A DNA stretch of 64,000 nucleotides from Archaeoglobales archaeon (GCA_003662995.1 QMZC01000001.1:1-64000); one strand, 5' to 3'; counted from the stretch's first letter, positions 50,416 to 60,414 are shown. A program made the numbers and translations. The notes: generated by a model from the letters alone, not told the origin.

Positions 50416-50775
50416 ATGGAGAACAGGGAAAAGCTGTTGGTGGGAGTTGCAATAATTAGTTTTTCTTTAGCAATCACTTTTTCTCTCTTTCACAGTATAT
50501 CTCCCTATACTACTGTTTCCGATTTGGTTGAGCTTAGGAATGCAAAAAACATTCAGGTCGTGGGAGAGATTGTCAAAAATTCAGTTGTAAACAAAAATAA
50601 CACAACGATATTTGAAATTACAGATGGTGTAAACGAAGTCAAGGTTATCTACTCGGGGAAAATTACGTACTATGAGGGGCAAGTAGTAGTTGTAGGGGAT
50701 TATAAAAATGGAGTGATCTATGCTACTCAAGTTCTCAGGAAATGTCATACTGAATACAGGGTGGGTGGGCAATAG
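50416..50775 (+). CDS. ccmE: Cytochrome c maturation protein CcmE, archaeal CxxxY type
   Basis: CcmE carries heme covalently for attachment to apocytochromes c. This 119-residue protein has one N-terminal helix (GVAIISFSLAITFSLF) and a beta-barrel heme chaperone domain (IQVVGEIV, VKVIYSGKI, YYEGQVVVVGDY). In place of the bacterial heme-binding H-x-x-x-Y it ends with CHTEY, the C-x-x-x-Y variant known in archaea and some bacteria. ccmF starts right at its stop codon. The ABC and CcmC components are not in the window. Confidence 0.85.
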   Translation: MENREKLLVGVAIISFSLAITFSLFHSISPYTTVSDLVELRNAKNIQVVGEIVKNSVVNKNNTTIFEITDGVNEVKVIYSGKITYYEGQVVVVGDYKNGVIYATQVLRKCHTEYRVGGQ

Positions 50776-52515
50776 ATGGATGTCGGCGAGCTGTGTCTTT
50801 TTTTTGCACTAATCCTCTCATCAATCTCAACCCTTGCATTTATCTCCGGAAGCAAACGTAACGACGTTAAACTTCTGAAAATTGGCGAAAAATCCTTACA
50901 TCTAACAACAGCCTTTTTAACCTCATCCCTCTTCATACTAGCCTACTATTTCATAGTAGATGACTTCAACATCACATACGTCTATTTGAATTCCGATCTC
51001 TATTTACCGCTTGCGTACAAAATAAGTGCCATCTGGGCTGGTAAAGAGGGTTCATTACTTCTGTGGGTTTTCTACGTATCCTTACTATCATCCGTATTTA
51101 TCAATGTTGAAAAAAAAGACATCAACTTGGCTAAATCTTTGACTGTGGTCAGTGTATTTTTAACATCCCTGATTTTAATAATGATTTCTACATCAAATCC
51201 CTTTACAAGGCTCGGGTATGTGCCAGCTAATGGTGTCGGTCTAAATCCATTGTTGAGGACACCTGAAATGGTGTTTCATCCCCCCACGATATTTGTGGGA
51301 TATGCAGCTACAATTTTCCCGTTTGCTGTTGCTTTGATTACGCATAGGTTCAAAAGAGGGTGGATTTTGTTTTCTTGGTTATTTTTAACTATTGGGATAT
51401 TTCTTGGAGCTTGGTGGGCTTATAAAACCCTTGGGTGGGGGGGATTTTGGGCTTGGGATCCTGTAGAGAATGCAAGTCTGCTCCCCTGGGTAACTCTGAC
51501 TGCTACAATTCATTTGATGAACAAATACAAGAAAGAGCCATATTTCTTAATTGTGGCGAGTTTTATTCTTGTCATATTTGCAACGTTTATTACAAGAAGC
51601 GGTATAATAAAATCCGTTCACGCATTTGGTGAAACTCTGTTCGGAGCGTCTTATCTTATCTTAATGGTACTCTTCTCTGGATTGTCGATCTTCTTCTATT
51701 TCAAAAACGGAGGTCCAGAGCAAAATCAGGGGAGAAACGTTGGGGGAATTTTGTCTAATCAAGACGTTTTACGCGCTTTCTTGATTTTGATGTTGTTCTT
51801 CGTCATGGCGGTATTGATTGGGACTATCTCAAATATATTTGCTGCAATTAAGAGAAGCTATTATTTGACCACAGCACTACCAATTTTTGGTCTGATAGTT
51901 GCATTGATCGGTGTTTGCTTCTCTTCAAAACTCAAACATTCAATATTAGTAGCCATGGTAGTATCAACGATTGCTTTTATTTATAAGGGATTTGTTGGGG
52001 CATTGGCTTTTTTTGTTTCAACTTTCTCAATTTTTTTCTTATTGAATGTTGGAAAGTTAAACCTCCAAAAAATAGGCAAAATTTTAGTCCATCTTGGAAT
52101 TATTCTGCTTTTTTTAGGCTCAACTTTTGTTTGGGTGTACGAAGTAAAGCATGAAAATGTTGTGCTTGAAAAAGGGGAATCAGTTAAGATTGAAGGGGTC
52201 ACAATAAGATACGACAATATCTTTTTGAGAGAAGACAATGAGAAATTTACGCTAGTACCATTGTTAACCTTCAATAACGATCAAATTGTTTTAAAGCAGT
52301 TTATCTACAAGATAGAGAGAGGCGAAAGAGTTGTGAACAATGTAAATGTGGTTGTAACACCTTTTTTTGATTACTATGTGGCATTAAAGGGAATTTCAGA
52401 GAACTACAATTCCATAGTCATTGATTTCTACATAGTCCCGCTAACATCCTTTGTCTGGGCAGGATTTTATTTACTGATGATTGGAGGATACTTCGCTTTG
52501 GTTCGGAAGAGCTAA
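50776..52515 (+). CDS. ccmF: Cytochrome c heme lyase subunit CcmF-like
   Basis: A 579-residue membrane protein with about 13 helices. The tryptophan-rich WWD motif WGGFWAWDPVENASLLPW near residue 220 presents heme. Conserved histidines flank it (EMVFHPPTIFVGY upstream, TATIHLMN just after). A C-terminal soluble loop (KGESVKIEGVTI) and a last helix complete it. Its ATG directly follows the ccmE stop. It indicates c-type cytochromes in this organism. Confidence 0.9.
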   Translation: MDVGELCLFFALILSSISTLAFISGSKRNDVKLLKIGEKSLHLTTAFLTSSLFILAYYFIVDDFNITYVYLNSDLYLPLAYKISAIWAGKEGSLLLWVFYVSLLSSVFINVEKKDINLAKSLTVVSVFLTSLILIMISTSNPFTRLGYVPANGVGLNPLLRTPEMVFHPPTIFVGYAATIFPFAVALITHRFKRGWILFSWLFLTIGIFLGAWWAYKTLGWGGFWAWDPVENASLLPWVTLTATIHLMNKYKKEPYFLIVASFILVIFATFITRSGIIKSVHAFGETLFGASYLILMVLFSGLSIFFYFKNGGPEQNQGRNVGGILSNQDVLRAFLILMLFFVMAVLIGTISNIFAAIKRSYYLTTALPIFGLIVALIGVCFSSKLKHSILVAMVVSTIAFIYKGFVGALAFFVSTFSIFFLLNVGKLNLQKIGKILVHLGIILLFLGSTFVWVYEVKHENVVLEKGESVKIEGVTIRYDNIFLREDNEKFTLVPLLTFNNDQIVLKQFIYKIERGERVVNNVNVVVTPFFDYYVALKGISENYNSIVIDFYIVPLTSFVWAGFYLLMIGGYFALVRKS

Positions 52516-52566
52516 AAGAGGGTTAAACGAAATTGTTGGTGCTTTAATGGCTGTAGAAAAATCGTG

Positions 52567-53391
52567 TCATACAATCTCAATTCCATAAACCTTCTCAACG
52601 TTCTCGCAACAAATTTTATGGATAAGGTCTTCATCAAATCCGTGTTTAAGCAATTCTTTGATTTTTCTTGGCACCGTTTTAGGTCCTAAAACAGCCCCGG
52701 GTCTCTTCTTATCATCAATGTAGTCCGTTTCAACCATGAATCTATTGCCCTGCTTTGCTGCATTCAGCACGTTTTCATTTCCTGCAATCACCGATGGAAA
52801 CATTCCTATTTCTTCAAATTCCCTTATCTTCGGTGGTGAAAAGTGTTTCACAACTTTTTCCAACTTTACTCCAGCTTTTTTTGCAATGTTTGCAATCTCT
52901 TTCATTCCATCGATTGTAAAACTTTCTGTGTGTAATTGTACGGCACATCCAACGTCTTTTGCCACTTCAAAGGCGTGAAATAGGACATCATTGCTCAAAT
53001 TCCATACATGTTTGTTAACTTTGTAATGGGGTCTGCCACTCTTTATTGCCACCGCTTTACCTTCTGCAACATACTTGCCAGCTAAATCCAATGCATCCTT
53101 CATAATTTCAGCAGCCTTCTCGTATCCGACTTTATCTCCCAATACGGTAATTTCAGCAGGATGGATGCTTAAAACCGCAAAAGCCCTTACAATCTCATTT
53201 GCATCTTTTACGAGTTTGATATGCCTATCAAAAACCTCTTTAAAATCTTCTCCTCTTTTCGGAAAAACGTTGTAATGATGGCAGAGTAACGAAACTAAAA
53301 ACACATGCGTACCACCAACTTCCTTGAATTGCCTTAATGCCTTAAGTCTAAGATTGTTATATAGATGCATGTGGTTGTCTGTGATTATCAT
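52567..53391 (-). CDS. TatD-like metal-dependent hydrolase
   Basis: A TIM-barrel amidohydrolase of 274 residues. The H-x-H motif is ITDNHMHLYNN at the N-terminus, and metal ligands follow in AVLSIHPAE, VQLHTESFT, KHFSPPK and MVETDYIDD. TatD proteins are nucleases or hydrolases with uncertain natural substrates. It lies downstream of the candidate H/ACA RNA on the same strand. Confidence 0.85.
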   Translation of the reverse strand: MIITDNHMHLYNNLRLKALRQFKEVGGTHVFLVSLLCHHYNVFPKRGEDFKEVFDRHIKLVKDANEIVRAFAVLSIHPAEITVLGDKVGYEKAAEIMKDALDLAGKYVAEGKAVAIKSGRPHYKVNKHVWNLSNDVLFHAFEVAKDVGCAVQLHTESFTIDGMKEIANIAKKAGVKLEKVVKHFSPPKIREFEEIGMFPSVIAGNENVLNAAKQGNRFMVETDYIDDKKRPGAVLGPKTVPRKIKELLKHGFDEDLIHKICCENVEKVYGIEIV

Positions 53392-53428
53392 GGTGGAAAG
53401 TTCTAAAATCTGCTTTTAAAAGCTTGGG

Positions 53429-53486
53429 TGTAGCTCCGCGAACCGACCTGGGATCATGTTTGTCACCCAGGCGTGAGAGCGGAGCC
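53429..53486 (-). ncRNA. Candidate H/ACA box guide RNA
   Basis: On the minus strand a single hairpin has lower stem GCTCCGC/GCGGAGC (53479-53485 with 53433-53439, plus one G-U pair), an internal loop TCTCACG/TCGGTTC, upper stem CCTGGG/CCCAGG, and a terminal loop with two TGA elements (TGACAAACATGAT) as in an archaeal K-turn/K-loop. ACA (53431-53429) directly follows the lower stem, 15 nt below the top of the pocket, matching the 14-16 nt rule for H/ACA RNAs. GC content is far above the surroundings. A TATA-like element sits upstream. The guide is partly complementary to the 23S rRNA segment GAAC...GUGAGA. Confidence 0.65.
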
Positions 53487-53506
53487 ATTACTAATTTCTT
53501 CAATCC

Positions 53507-53519
53507 AAATTTAAATTTT
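53507..53519 (-). promoter_or_regulatory. TATA-like element for the candidate H/ACA RNA
   Basis: AAATTTAAATTTT lies 21-33 bases upstream of the predicted RNA 5' end on the minus strand, the expected archaeal TATA distance. Confidence 0.45.
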
Positions 53520-53660
53520 GCTGTTGAGTTTAACTTTGCAGTATCCAAACAACACTTCAAACTCCTCCAAAATTAATCTTTTAATGGTGGCTTATTTAGG
53601 ATTATTGTAGATTTTTCATAAATCTTAGAAAGTAATTATAATTAAAAATAAATTTAAATT

Positions 53661-54029
53661 CTAAAAAACCAGCAAAAGCAACGAACCGTACCCAAAAGCA
53701 ATTAAGAAAGCCAAGAAGCACAGCGAATTAACAACCTGTGGATATTTAGCTCCAAAATTCGTGTCGAGCAGTATTGCTCTCACACCATTGAATGCGTGGA
53801 ATGCTACAAAGAACACTAGCAAAGCGTACATTATCTTGTATCCTAATGAAGAGAGCCTTGAAACAACCAACTCATACTCCATTGCTTCATGAGATACAAA
53901 GTGGGTTTCGTAGAAGTGAAATGTAACCAACACTGTTAAAATCAACCCTGAAATTAGCTGGAATATCCATGCTAAAGGCTCTAAAACCCTTTTTGTGTGC
54001 ATTTCCTCTTTATTTATCTCATTTGCCAT
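53661..54029 (-). CDS. sdhD: Succinate dehydrogenase membrane anchor subunit
   Basis: About 122 residues with three membrane helices and conserved histidines (VTFHFYETHFVSHEA, FFVAFHAFNGVRAIL). GGGGGTG before ATG 54029 sets the start. With sdhC it anchors the complex and carries heme or quinone sites. The gene order is A-B-C-D on the minus strand. Confidence 0.85.
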   Translation of the reverse strand: MANEINKEEMHTKRVLEPLAWIFQLISGLILTVLVTFHFYETHFVSHEAMEYELVVSRLSSLGYKIMYALLVFFVAFHAFNGVRAILLDTNFGAKYPQVVNSLCFLAFLIAFGYGSLLLLVF

Positions 54030-54031
54030 TA

Positions 54032-54403
54032 TCACACCCCCATAACGAATGTGTACATCCTATAGCTTGCTATTAGCCAAACAATCAGCACAATTGCCAC
54101 GCTTACATACAATATGGATTTTCTGCTCTCATAAGTCAATCCAAACTCATGGAGTATCAATCGCAATCCGTTAACTCCATGGTAAATTCCTGCCAAAACG
54201 AGCAGTATGTCGAAGATGAGGAATTGTGGTGTAACTGTTGTAGCTATAAAGCTCTCAAAAACTTCCTTACCCATCCTTATTGAGGTTAGATAAGCTAAAT
54301 GCATGCACAAGTAGATTGTTAAAACCACACCTGTTAATCTGTGAAGACTGAAAGCGATACTGAACAAGCTTTTTCCTTTAACGCTAAACCACTTCTGCCA
54401 CAT
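54032..54403 (-). CDS. sdhC: Succinate dehydrogenase cytochrome b subunit
   Basis: About 123 residues with three helices. SLHRLTGVVLTIYLCMHLAY supplies a family motif and candidate heme ligands; IYHGVNGLRLILHEFG follows. AGGTGAT sets the start near ATG 54403 (GTG 54412 is the frame's first start). The 5' end abuts sdhB. Confidence 0.85.
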   Translation of the reverse strand: MWQKWFSVKGKSLFSIAFSLHRLTGVVLTIYLCMHLAYLTSIRMGKEVFESFIATTVTPQFLIFDILLVLAGIYHGVNGLRLILHEFGLTYESRKSILYVSVAIVLIVWLIASYRMYTFVMGV

Positions 54404-54408
54404 AACCA

Positions 54409-55119
54409 TCACCTGAAAATGCTCTTTATCGTTTCAATTGCTGACTTAAACCTAATCTTCTGCACCGCTTTAGCAGGATCAATCTGCTTTGGACAAACTT
54501 CGCTACATTCAGCAGCAAAGTGACATCTCCAAACACCATTATCTCCACAAACCAAAGCCAACCTAATCTTCTCTCCTTCATCTCTGCTATCTGCATTGAA
54601 TCTGTATGCTGCCGTTATGGCTGCAGGTCCAAGGTAGTCATCCCTCGTAGCTGCTGCTGGACAGACTGAGTAACATGCCCCGCATTTCACGCACAAAGTA
54701 AAATCGTAGTAGGCATGTAATTCTTTTGGAGATTGGATTAATTCAACAGGTTCTTCGTAATTGTCATCCTTCCTAATTAAATACGGTTTAACAGCCTCAT
54801 GCTTCTTGAAGAATCCTTCAAAGTCTGTAACTAAATCTTTTATCACTTTAAAGTTATCTAATGGCTCTACTTCCAATGAATTTCCAATTTCGAGAATTTG
54901 GGTTTCGCATGCTAATCGGGGTTTTCCGTTTATCTTAACAGCACAACTACCACAAATAGCCATTCTGCATGAAGCTCTAAAAGTTAAGCTCCCATCCAAA
55001 TTCTCCTTAATGTAGTACAAGCCTTCTAATACGGTCATTCCTCTCTTTACAGGGATGTTGAACGTTTGCCAGTAAGATTTTTCACCATCAAACCTTCTAA
55101 TTCTAAATTCAACATCCAT
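54409..55119 (-). CDS. sdhB: Succinate dehydrogenase iron-sulfur subunit
   Basis: A 236-residue Fe-S protein. The plant-type 2Fe-2S site is CRMAICGSCAVKINGKPRLA followed by C. The C-terminal domain has CVKCGACYSVCPAA and CHFAAECSEVCPKQIDP, which fit the 4Fe-4S and 3Fe-4S centres. It passes electrons between SdhA and the membrane anchor. It starts 9 bases after the sdhA stop. Confidence 0.95.
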   Translation of the reverse strand: MDVEFRIRRFDGEKSYWQTFNIPVKRGMTVLEGLYYIKENLDGSLTFRASCRMAICGSCAVKINGKPRLACETQILEIGNSLEVEPLDNFKVIKDLVTDFEGFFKKHEAVKPYLIRKDDNYEEPVELIQSPKELHAYYDFTLCVKCGACYSVCPAAATRDDYLGPAAITAAYRFNADSRDEGEKIRLALVCGDNGVWRCHFAAECSEVCPKQIDPAKAVQKIRFKSAIETIKSIFR

Positions 55120-55127
55120 GCTACCAC

Positions 55128-56825
55128 CTAATACTTCCTTTCAACTGGCTCCCACTTCGTTATCGTCACTGGGATGTACTCAAATCTTGGACCATCAGGC
55201 GTGTAGTAGGCTAAGGTATGCTTCAACCAGTTCTCATCGTCCCTCTTTGGATAGTCCAACCTGTAATGCGCCCCCCTACTTTCCGTCCTGTTCAAAGCTC
55301 CAATTGCCACAACTTCAGCCAAATCGAGCATATATCCAACTTCAAAGGTATAAACCAGATCTGTGTTAAAGCCTTTGGTCTTGTCAACAATCTCCACATT
55401 GTTGAACCTCTCTTTCAACTCCTTGATTTTCTTAACTGCCTCCTTCAACTCATCTTCAATCCTGAAAATCCACAGATTTTTGTCCATCGTTTCATTTAAC
55501 TCCTTCTTAAGCTGATACGGATTTTCATCTCCGCTCTTTCCAAGAATTTCATCAAAAATTCTGCTCTCCTCTGCTTTGTACACTTCATTGGAAACGTGGC
55601 TATAGTCGGCATTCAACACATACTCAGCAGCTTTTTCTCCAGCAGCCCTACCAAAAACGAGGCATTCAGCTGTTGAATTGCTCCCCAATCTGTTTGCTCC
55701 ATGTATACTCACACATCCTGCCTCTCCTGCAGCATACAATCCTTTAACGGGACTTTCACAATTAGCGTTTGTATGAACTCCACCCATCGTGTAGTGTGCC
55801 ACAGGCCTCACAGGAATTGGTTCTTCAACCGGATCAATTCCCACAAACTTTATTGCGGCATCCCTTATCAAAGGCAACCTCTCATTGATCTTCTCCTCGC
55901 CTAAATGCGTCAAATCCAAAGCTATGTAGTATCCGTGTTCACTTTCTATACCTCTGCCTTCCAGTATCTCCTTCCACATAGCTCTCGCAACAACATCCCT
56001 TGGAGCCAACTCCATTTTCTCTGGAGCGTACCTCTCCATAAACCTCTCACCATCCTTGTTTCTCAAATAACCTCCTTCACCTCTGCAAGCTTCTGTCATT
56101 AAAATTCCAGATGGAACCAAGCCCGTTGGATGGAATTGGAAAAATTCCATGTCTTTCAAAGGCACGCCAGCCCTATAAGCAACAGCCATCCCATCTCCTG
56201 TTACAGTGTGACTGTAGGTTGTGAATCCATACAGCCTGCCAGCCCCACCAGTGGCGAGAATTACGGCTTTAGCTTCAAATAAAATTAAATCTCCCGTCTT
56301 TAATTCAATTGCTGTCAAACCTTTAATTTTGCCATCTTCAATCACCAAACTCGTTAAAAAGTACTCATCATACCTTATCACATTGGGGTACATCAGCATT
56401 CTTTCGTAAAGCGTATGAACCTCATGGAATCCAGTTCTGTCAGCGGCAAATATCGTTCTGTTGAAGGAATGCCCACCAAAAGCTCTTTGGGCTATAAGTC
56501 CATCCTCTGTTCTGCTCCACGGACATCCCCAGTTGTCAAGCCTCAGAATTTCTTTGGGCATCTCCCTAACAAAAAATTCAACCGCATCTTGATCGGCTAA
56601 GAAATCAGACCCTTTGACGGTATCCCATGCGTGTAAGTCGAAGCTGTCTCCTTCTCTCATCACCGCAGCAGTTCCACCTTCAGCGCAAACACTATGGCAT
56701 CTAATTGGATACGTTTTTGAGATTAAAGCTATTGATAACTTCTTGCTTTTTTCAGCAGCAGCAATTACTGCCCTCATTCCAGCCAAACCAGCCCCAACAA
56801 TCACGATATCGTGTTGCACTTTCAT
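55128..56825 (-). CDS. sdhA: Succinate dehydrogenase flavoprotein subunit
   Basis: About 565 residues. The FAD motif is DIVIVGAGLAGMRAVIAA, the flavinylation region RCHSVCAEGGTAAVM, and the active site has FFQFHPTGLVPSGIL and a C-terminal SRGAHYRLDYP. VAHYTMGGVHTNANCESPVKG is also conserved. It oxidises succinate or reduces fumarate; the direction is not visible from sequence. Alternative starts lie at 56831 and 56834. Confidence 0.95.
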   Translation of the reverse strand: MKVQHDIVIVGAGLAGMRAVIAAAEKSKKLSIALISKTYPIRCHSVCAEGGTAAVMREGDSFDLHAWDTVKGSDFLADQDAVEFFVREMPKEILRLDNWGCPWSRTEDGLIAQRAFGGHSFNRTIFAADRTGFHEVHTLYERMLMYPNVIRYDEYFLTSLVIEDGKIKGLTAIELKTGDLILFEAKAVILATGGAGRLYGFTTYSHTVTGDGMAVAYRAGVPLKDMEFFQFHPTGLVPSGILMTEACRGEGGYLRNKDGERFMERYAPEKMELAPRDVVARAMWKEILEGRGIESEHGYYIALDLTHLGEEKINERLPLIRDAAIKFVGIDPVEEPIPVRPVAHYTMGGVHTNANCESPVKGLYAAGEAGCVSIHGANRLGSNSTAECLVFGRAAGEKAAEYVLNADYSHVSNEVYKAEESRIFDEILGKSGDENPYQLKKELNETMDKNLWIFRIEDELKEAVKKIKELKERFNNVEIVDKTKGFNTDLVYTFEVGYMLDLAEVVAIGALNRTESRGAHYRLDYPKRDDENWLKHTLAYYTPDGPRFEYIPVTITKWEPVERKY

Positions 56826-56857
56826 ATTCATCACTTCTAATCTAATTTTCCTACTTC

Positions 56858-57727
56858 TTAAGCTTTAAGCACTCTTTTAACTATCTCAGCAACCTCCATT
56901 GGAGTTTTTCCAACCTCTACGCCAACTTCATTTAATGCTTTAATTTTGGATTCTGCTGTCCCCATTCTGCCTTCAATTATTGCTCCGGCATGCCCCATTC
57001 TCTTTCCTGGAGGGGCTGTAATTCCGGCTATGTAACCAACTACGGGTTTTGACATGTCTTTAATAAACTCTGCCGCTTTTTCTTCATCAGTACCTCCTAT
57101 TTCGCCTATTAAAACGACTAAATCCGTTTCTTTGTCTTTCTCAAACTTTTCAAGTATATCTATGAAGTCTGATCCAATTATCCTGTCCCCACCTATTCCC
57201 AAAACAGTTGATTGCCCAATACCAAGCTTTGTTAGGTTGTATGCTATCTGGTAAGTTAAGGTTCCACTTCTTGAAACTATGCCTACATTACCTTCCATGA
57301 ATATCTGAGGTGGCATTATGCCAAGATGTGATTTATTCGGGCTTATTATCCCAGGACAGTTTGGACCTATTAATGTAACGTCATTATCTTTAACTTTCCA
57401 GTACATTTTAAGCTCGTCATGCACGGGAATGCCTTCGGTAATACAAACAACCGTCTTTATCCCAGCATCCACAGCCTCAAAAACAGCGTCAGCAGCGAAA
57501 GCGGCGGGTACAAAGATTACTGATGCATTTGCATTGGTCTCTTCAACGGCATCCCTTACAGTGTTGAAAACTGGCACGCCATGAACCTCCATTCCAGCCT
57601 TGCCAGGAGTAACACCAGCAACTATCTTCGTTCCATAGCTTAACATTCTTTCAGTATGAAAACTGCCCTGATAGCCTGTTATGCCTTGAACAACAGCCTT
57701 TGTATTCTCATCAATTATTATCGCCAT
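56858..57727 (-). CDS. sucD: Succinyl-CoA synthetase alpha subunit
   Basis: Makes or uses succinyl-CoA with ATP or [23 protein letters not shown] is the CoA site and [10 protein letters not shown] follows. The phospho-His is in [17 protein letters not shown] sets the start at ATG 57727, which overlaps sucC by 17 bases. It lies upstream of sdhA in the same direction, forming a sucC-sucD-sdhABCD group. Confidence 0.95.
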   Translation of the reverse strand: MAIIIDENTKAVVQGITGYQGSFHTERMLSYGTKIVAGVTPGKAGMEVHGVPVFNTVRDAVEETNANASVIFVPAAFAADAVFEAVDAGIKTVVCITEGIPVHDELKMYWKVKDNDVTLIGPNCPGIISPNKSHLGIMPPQIFMEGNVGIVSRSGTLTYQIAYNLTKLGIGQSTVLGIGGDRIIGSDFIDILEKFEKDKETDLVVLIGEIGGTDEEKAAEFIKDMSKPVVGYIAGITAPPGKRMGHAGAIIEGRMGTAESKIKALNEVGVEVGKTPMEVAEIVKRVLKA

Positions 57728-58874
57728 TTTTACACCCCAATTCAACAGCTTTCTTAGCCCCCTCCTCCATCGTTTCAACGAGTGCTATTTCTTCCTTAGT
57801 TTGTTTTAAAAACTCTTTAATCATGTTTCTGCCTTCCTCCTCGTTCGTTCCAGCCAACCTCAAAACGATTGGAATTCCAACCTCCATCTCTGACAACGCT
57901 TTAATCAAACCCTCAGCAACCTGATCGCATCTGGTAATCCCACCGAATATGTTGATAAAGATTACCTTGACATTTTTATCCTGCAAAATTATGCTCATAG
58001 CCTCTTTAACCAACTCCGCAGAAGCTCCACCACCAATATCGAGGAAATTTGCTGGTTTGCCATTTTCCAAGTATATCAAGTCCATTGTAGCCATTGACAT
58101 TCCTGCCCCATTTGCTATAACACCAATGTTGCCATCAAGCTTTACGTAGTTAAGCCCCTTTTGTTCGGCAATCCTTTCAAGCTGGTCTACCTCAGTATAG
58201 TCCTTCAATTCAGCTAGATCTTTGTGTCTGTACAATGCATTGTCATCTACGTTCAGTCTTGCATCTGCAGCAATTACTTCGCCATCCTTTGTAACGATTA
58301 GTGGGTTTATCTCCGTCAATTCAGCCTCATACTTAATCATCACATTGTAGAGCTTTTTGATTATTCCAAAAACTTCTTTAAAGTACTCTTTTGGCATGTT
58401 TGACTCATATAAAAGCTCTCTGACTTGATAATCCCACAAACCCCACTTCGGGTTTATCGTCTTTCTTGCGATCTTGTCTGGATGTTTTGCAGCTATTTCT
58501 TCAATGTTCATACCACCAACAGAACTCACAATTGCCGCAATTCCCTTGTTTGCTCTATCCAAAGTAAATCCAACGTACATTTCTCTGTCAATGTCCAATT
58601 GCTCCTCAACGTAAATCTTCTCAACCAAATGTCCTTTAATTTCCTTGCCAAACAACTCCTTAGCCTTCTCAACTGCTTCATCTACAGAATTAACGAGTTT
58701 TATGCCGCCTGCTTTGCCCCTTCCACCAACTAAAACCTGGGACTTTAATACAGCCTTTCCAAATTCTTTGACTATTGTTTCTACTTCCTCAACACTTTTT
58801 GCAAGCTTACCCTTAGGAATCTTAATGCCATTTTGAGCGAAAATTTGCTTTGCCTGATATTCATGTAGCTTCAT
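57711..58874 (-). CDS. sucC: Succinyl-CoA synthetase beta subunit
   Basis: A 387-residue ATP-grasp subunit. [20 protein letters not shown] is the canonical start, [16 protein letters not shown] is the nucleotide site, and [17 protein letters not shown] is near the C-terminus. It heads the sucCD-sdhABCD group; an AGGAGGTGG-type site precedes it. Confidence 0.96.
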   Translation of the reverse strand: MKLHEYQAKQIFAQNGIKIPKGKLAKSVEEVETIVKEFGKAVLKSQVLVGGRGKAGGIKLVNSVDEAVEKAKELFGKEIKGHLVEKIYVEEQLDIDREMYVGFTLDRANKGIAAIVSSVGGMNIEEIAAKHPDKIARKTINPKWGLWDYQVRELLYESNMPKEYFKEVFGIIKKLYNVMIKYEAELTEINPLIVTKDGEVIAADARLNVDDNALYRHKDLAELKDYTEVDQLERIAEQKGLNYVKLDGNIGVIANGAGMSMATMDLIYLENGKPANFLDIGGGASAELVKEAMSIILQDKNVKVIFINIFGGITRCDQVAEGLIKALSEMEVGIPIVLRLAGTNEEEGRNMIKEFLKQTKEEIALVETMEEGAKKAVELGCKNGDNN

Positions 58875-58995
58875 TTTACCACCTCCTATCCAAAAACGGG
58901 TGGATACTTATTGGTTTCTATTTATAGTCCCTTTGGTTTTAAATTTTAGAGAAATAAATTAATTAAAATTGTAAAATTAAAATAGTTTAAAGCAA

Positions 58996-60414
58996 TCAAG
59001 CAGATTTTTCGTATTTACCACTTAACAACCCAGAATACTCTTTTAATGGCTCTTCAATCTTTAAACCCATTCCTTTTTTCATGTCAAGGATTCTGAAAGT
59101 TCTCTCATGATTACCAAACCTGTTTTTGATTACCGTAATTGCCTTCAGCAACTCCCCCTCTTTTTCTATGTATCTGCCGTAAATTAAGTAGTCCGCAAAC
59201 CTGCTTATTCCCAAACCAGTTAGATGGAAGACATCCATTTCTTGCGTAATCTCAACAACTGCCAACATCGTTACCCCCATCTTCTTAGTAGCTCTGTTGA
59301 GTGTTCTGAGCATGTTAATTGAATCCTTACTGTTGATTGCTAGGTTGGAGAGCGTATTGACACAATCAATTGCGATAATCGTTGGATTGTGGCTTTTAAG
59401 GTCATGAATTATGTTCCAATACACCTCCCCAACGCTTGACATGTCTTCGCATTCCTTAACAACTAACCTCTCAGGTTTGTAGTTGAATAAATCCTCATAT
59501 CTTTGCATTATTTCTTCTCTACTCTCTTTAAACGTGTAGAGTATTCCTGTGTTGTTAAAGTCGTTCTGCATTAAAATCTGCAAACACAGATTCGTTTTCC
59601 CAACACCACTCTTTCCACTAATCATGAGTTTGGATCCACTAAGAATCCCGCCACCGAGCATGCTATCCAATTCAGCGTTTCCAGTGCTCAAAGTTAACCC
59701 GTCTTTGATACTGTTAAGTTCAAGACCGTGCAAAATAATAGGATAAACAACAATCCCGTTGTCTTTGATGTCAAAGTAGTGTCTTCCAATAACTACGTCG
59801 CTTCTGCTCTTTAAAACATCTATTGTTCTAAAAATTTTACCATTAGCCTCAACTTTTTCAAGATGAAATTCCCCGCTAACAACATAACTGATTATTTCTT
59901 TTCCAATGTCATCTGTTTTTTCTGACGAAATCATCGTTGTGGTGTCTCTTGAATTTAAATATTGGATTATCGAAGACAACACCCGTCTATATATCGCCTC
60001 ATCCTTTACTATGTCCCTAATAGCACCAATTCCATCTATGAACACTCTGTCAGCATTTTCTATAACATCCAATTTTGTTACAGAGTCAATGAATTCGATA
60101 ATTTCTGCTCTCGAATCGTAGTCGAGGAAAAATGCATCACTTCTGTATATGTCCAGCTTTTTGAGCATGTCAACGAAAAGTATGTTTTTGGTATCCCAGC
60201 CAAAGGAGTTTGCTTGATAGATAATCTCATCGACACTTTCATCAAACGTTATATAGACGCATTTCTCACCCCTTCTTAACCCCTCAATCAAGAATTGTAA
60301 ACCAAAAATGGTTTTTCCACTTCCCGGACCACCTTTAACGAGGTGGGTGGTGCCTTTTTCTAACCCACCTTTTAGTATTATATCCAACCCCGGAATACCC
60401 GTGGTTGTCTTCAT
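58996..60414 (-). CDS. Double KaiC-domain ATPase
   Basis: Two RecA-like KaiC domains in one chain of about 472 residues. The first Walker A is KGGPGSGKTIFGLQFL near residue 30, the second ISGKSGVGKTNLCLQIL near residue 265. Walker B-like strands are RVFIDGIGAI and IIAIDCVNTL. Archaeal KaiC relatives act in signalling and motility control rather than in a clock; the partner is unknown. AGGTGAT points to ATG 60414. Confidence 0.85.
   Translation of the reverse strand: MKTTTGIPGLDIILKGGLEKGTTHLVKGGPGSGKTIFGLQFLIEGLRRGEKCVYITFDESVDEIIYQANSFGWDTKNILFVDMLKKLDIYRSDAFFLDYDSRAEIIEFIDSVTKLDVIENADRVFIDGIGAIRDIVKDEAIYRRVLSSIIQYLNSRDTTTMISSEKTDDIGKEIISYVVSGEFHLEKVEANGKIFRTIDVLKSRSDVVIGRHYFDIKDNGIVVYPIILHGLELNSIKDGLTLSTGNAELDSMLGGGILSGSKLMISGKSGVGKTNLCLQILMQNDFNNTGILYTFKESREEIMQRYEDLFNYKPERLVVKECEDMSSVGEVYWNIIHDLKSHNPTIIAIDCVNTLSNLAINSKDSINMLRTLNRATKKMGVTMLAVVEITQEMDVFHLTGLGISRFADYLIYGRYIEKEGELLKAITVIKNRFGNHERTFRILDMKKGMGLKIEEPLKEYSGLLSGKYEKSA

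Noticed and set aside
53429-53486. The GC-rich hairpin as a tRNA or a terminator
   Set aside because: It lacks D and T arms and an anticodon loop, and is followed by ACA rather than a T run, so neither fits.
53357-53560. Minus-strand open frame of 67 codons across the hairpin region
   Set aside because: It runs through the structured RNA, has no ribosome site or family resemblance, and overlaps the start of the TatD-like gene.
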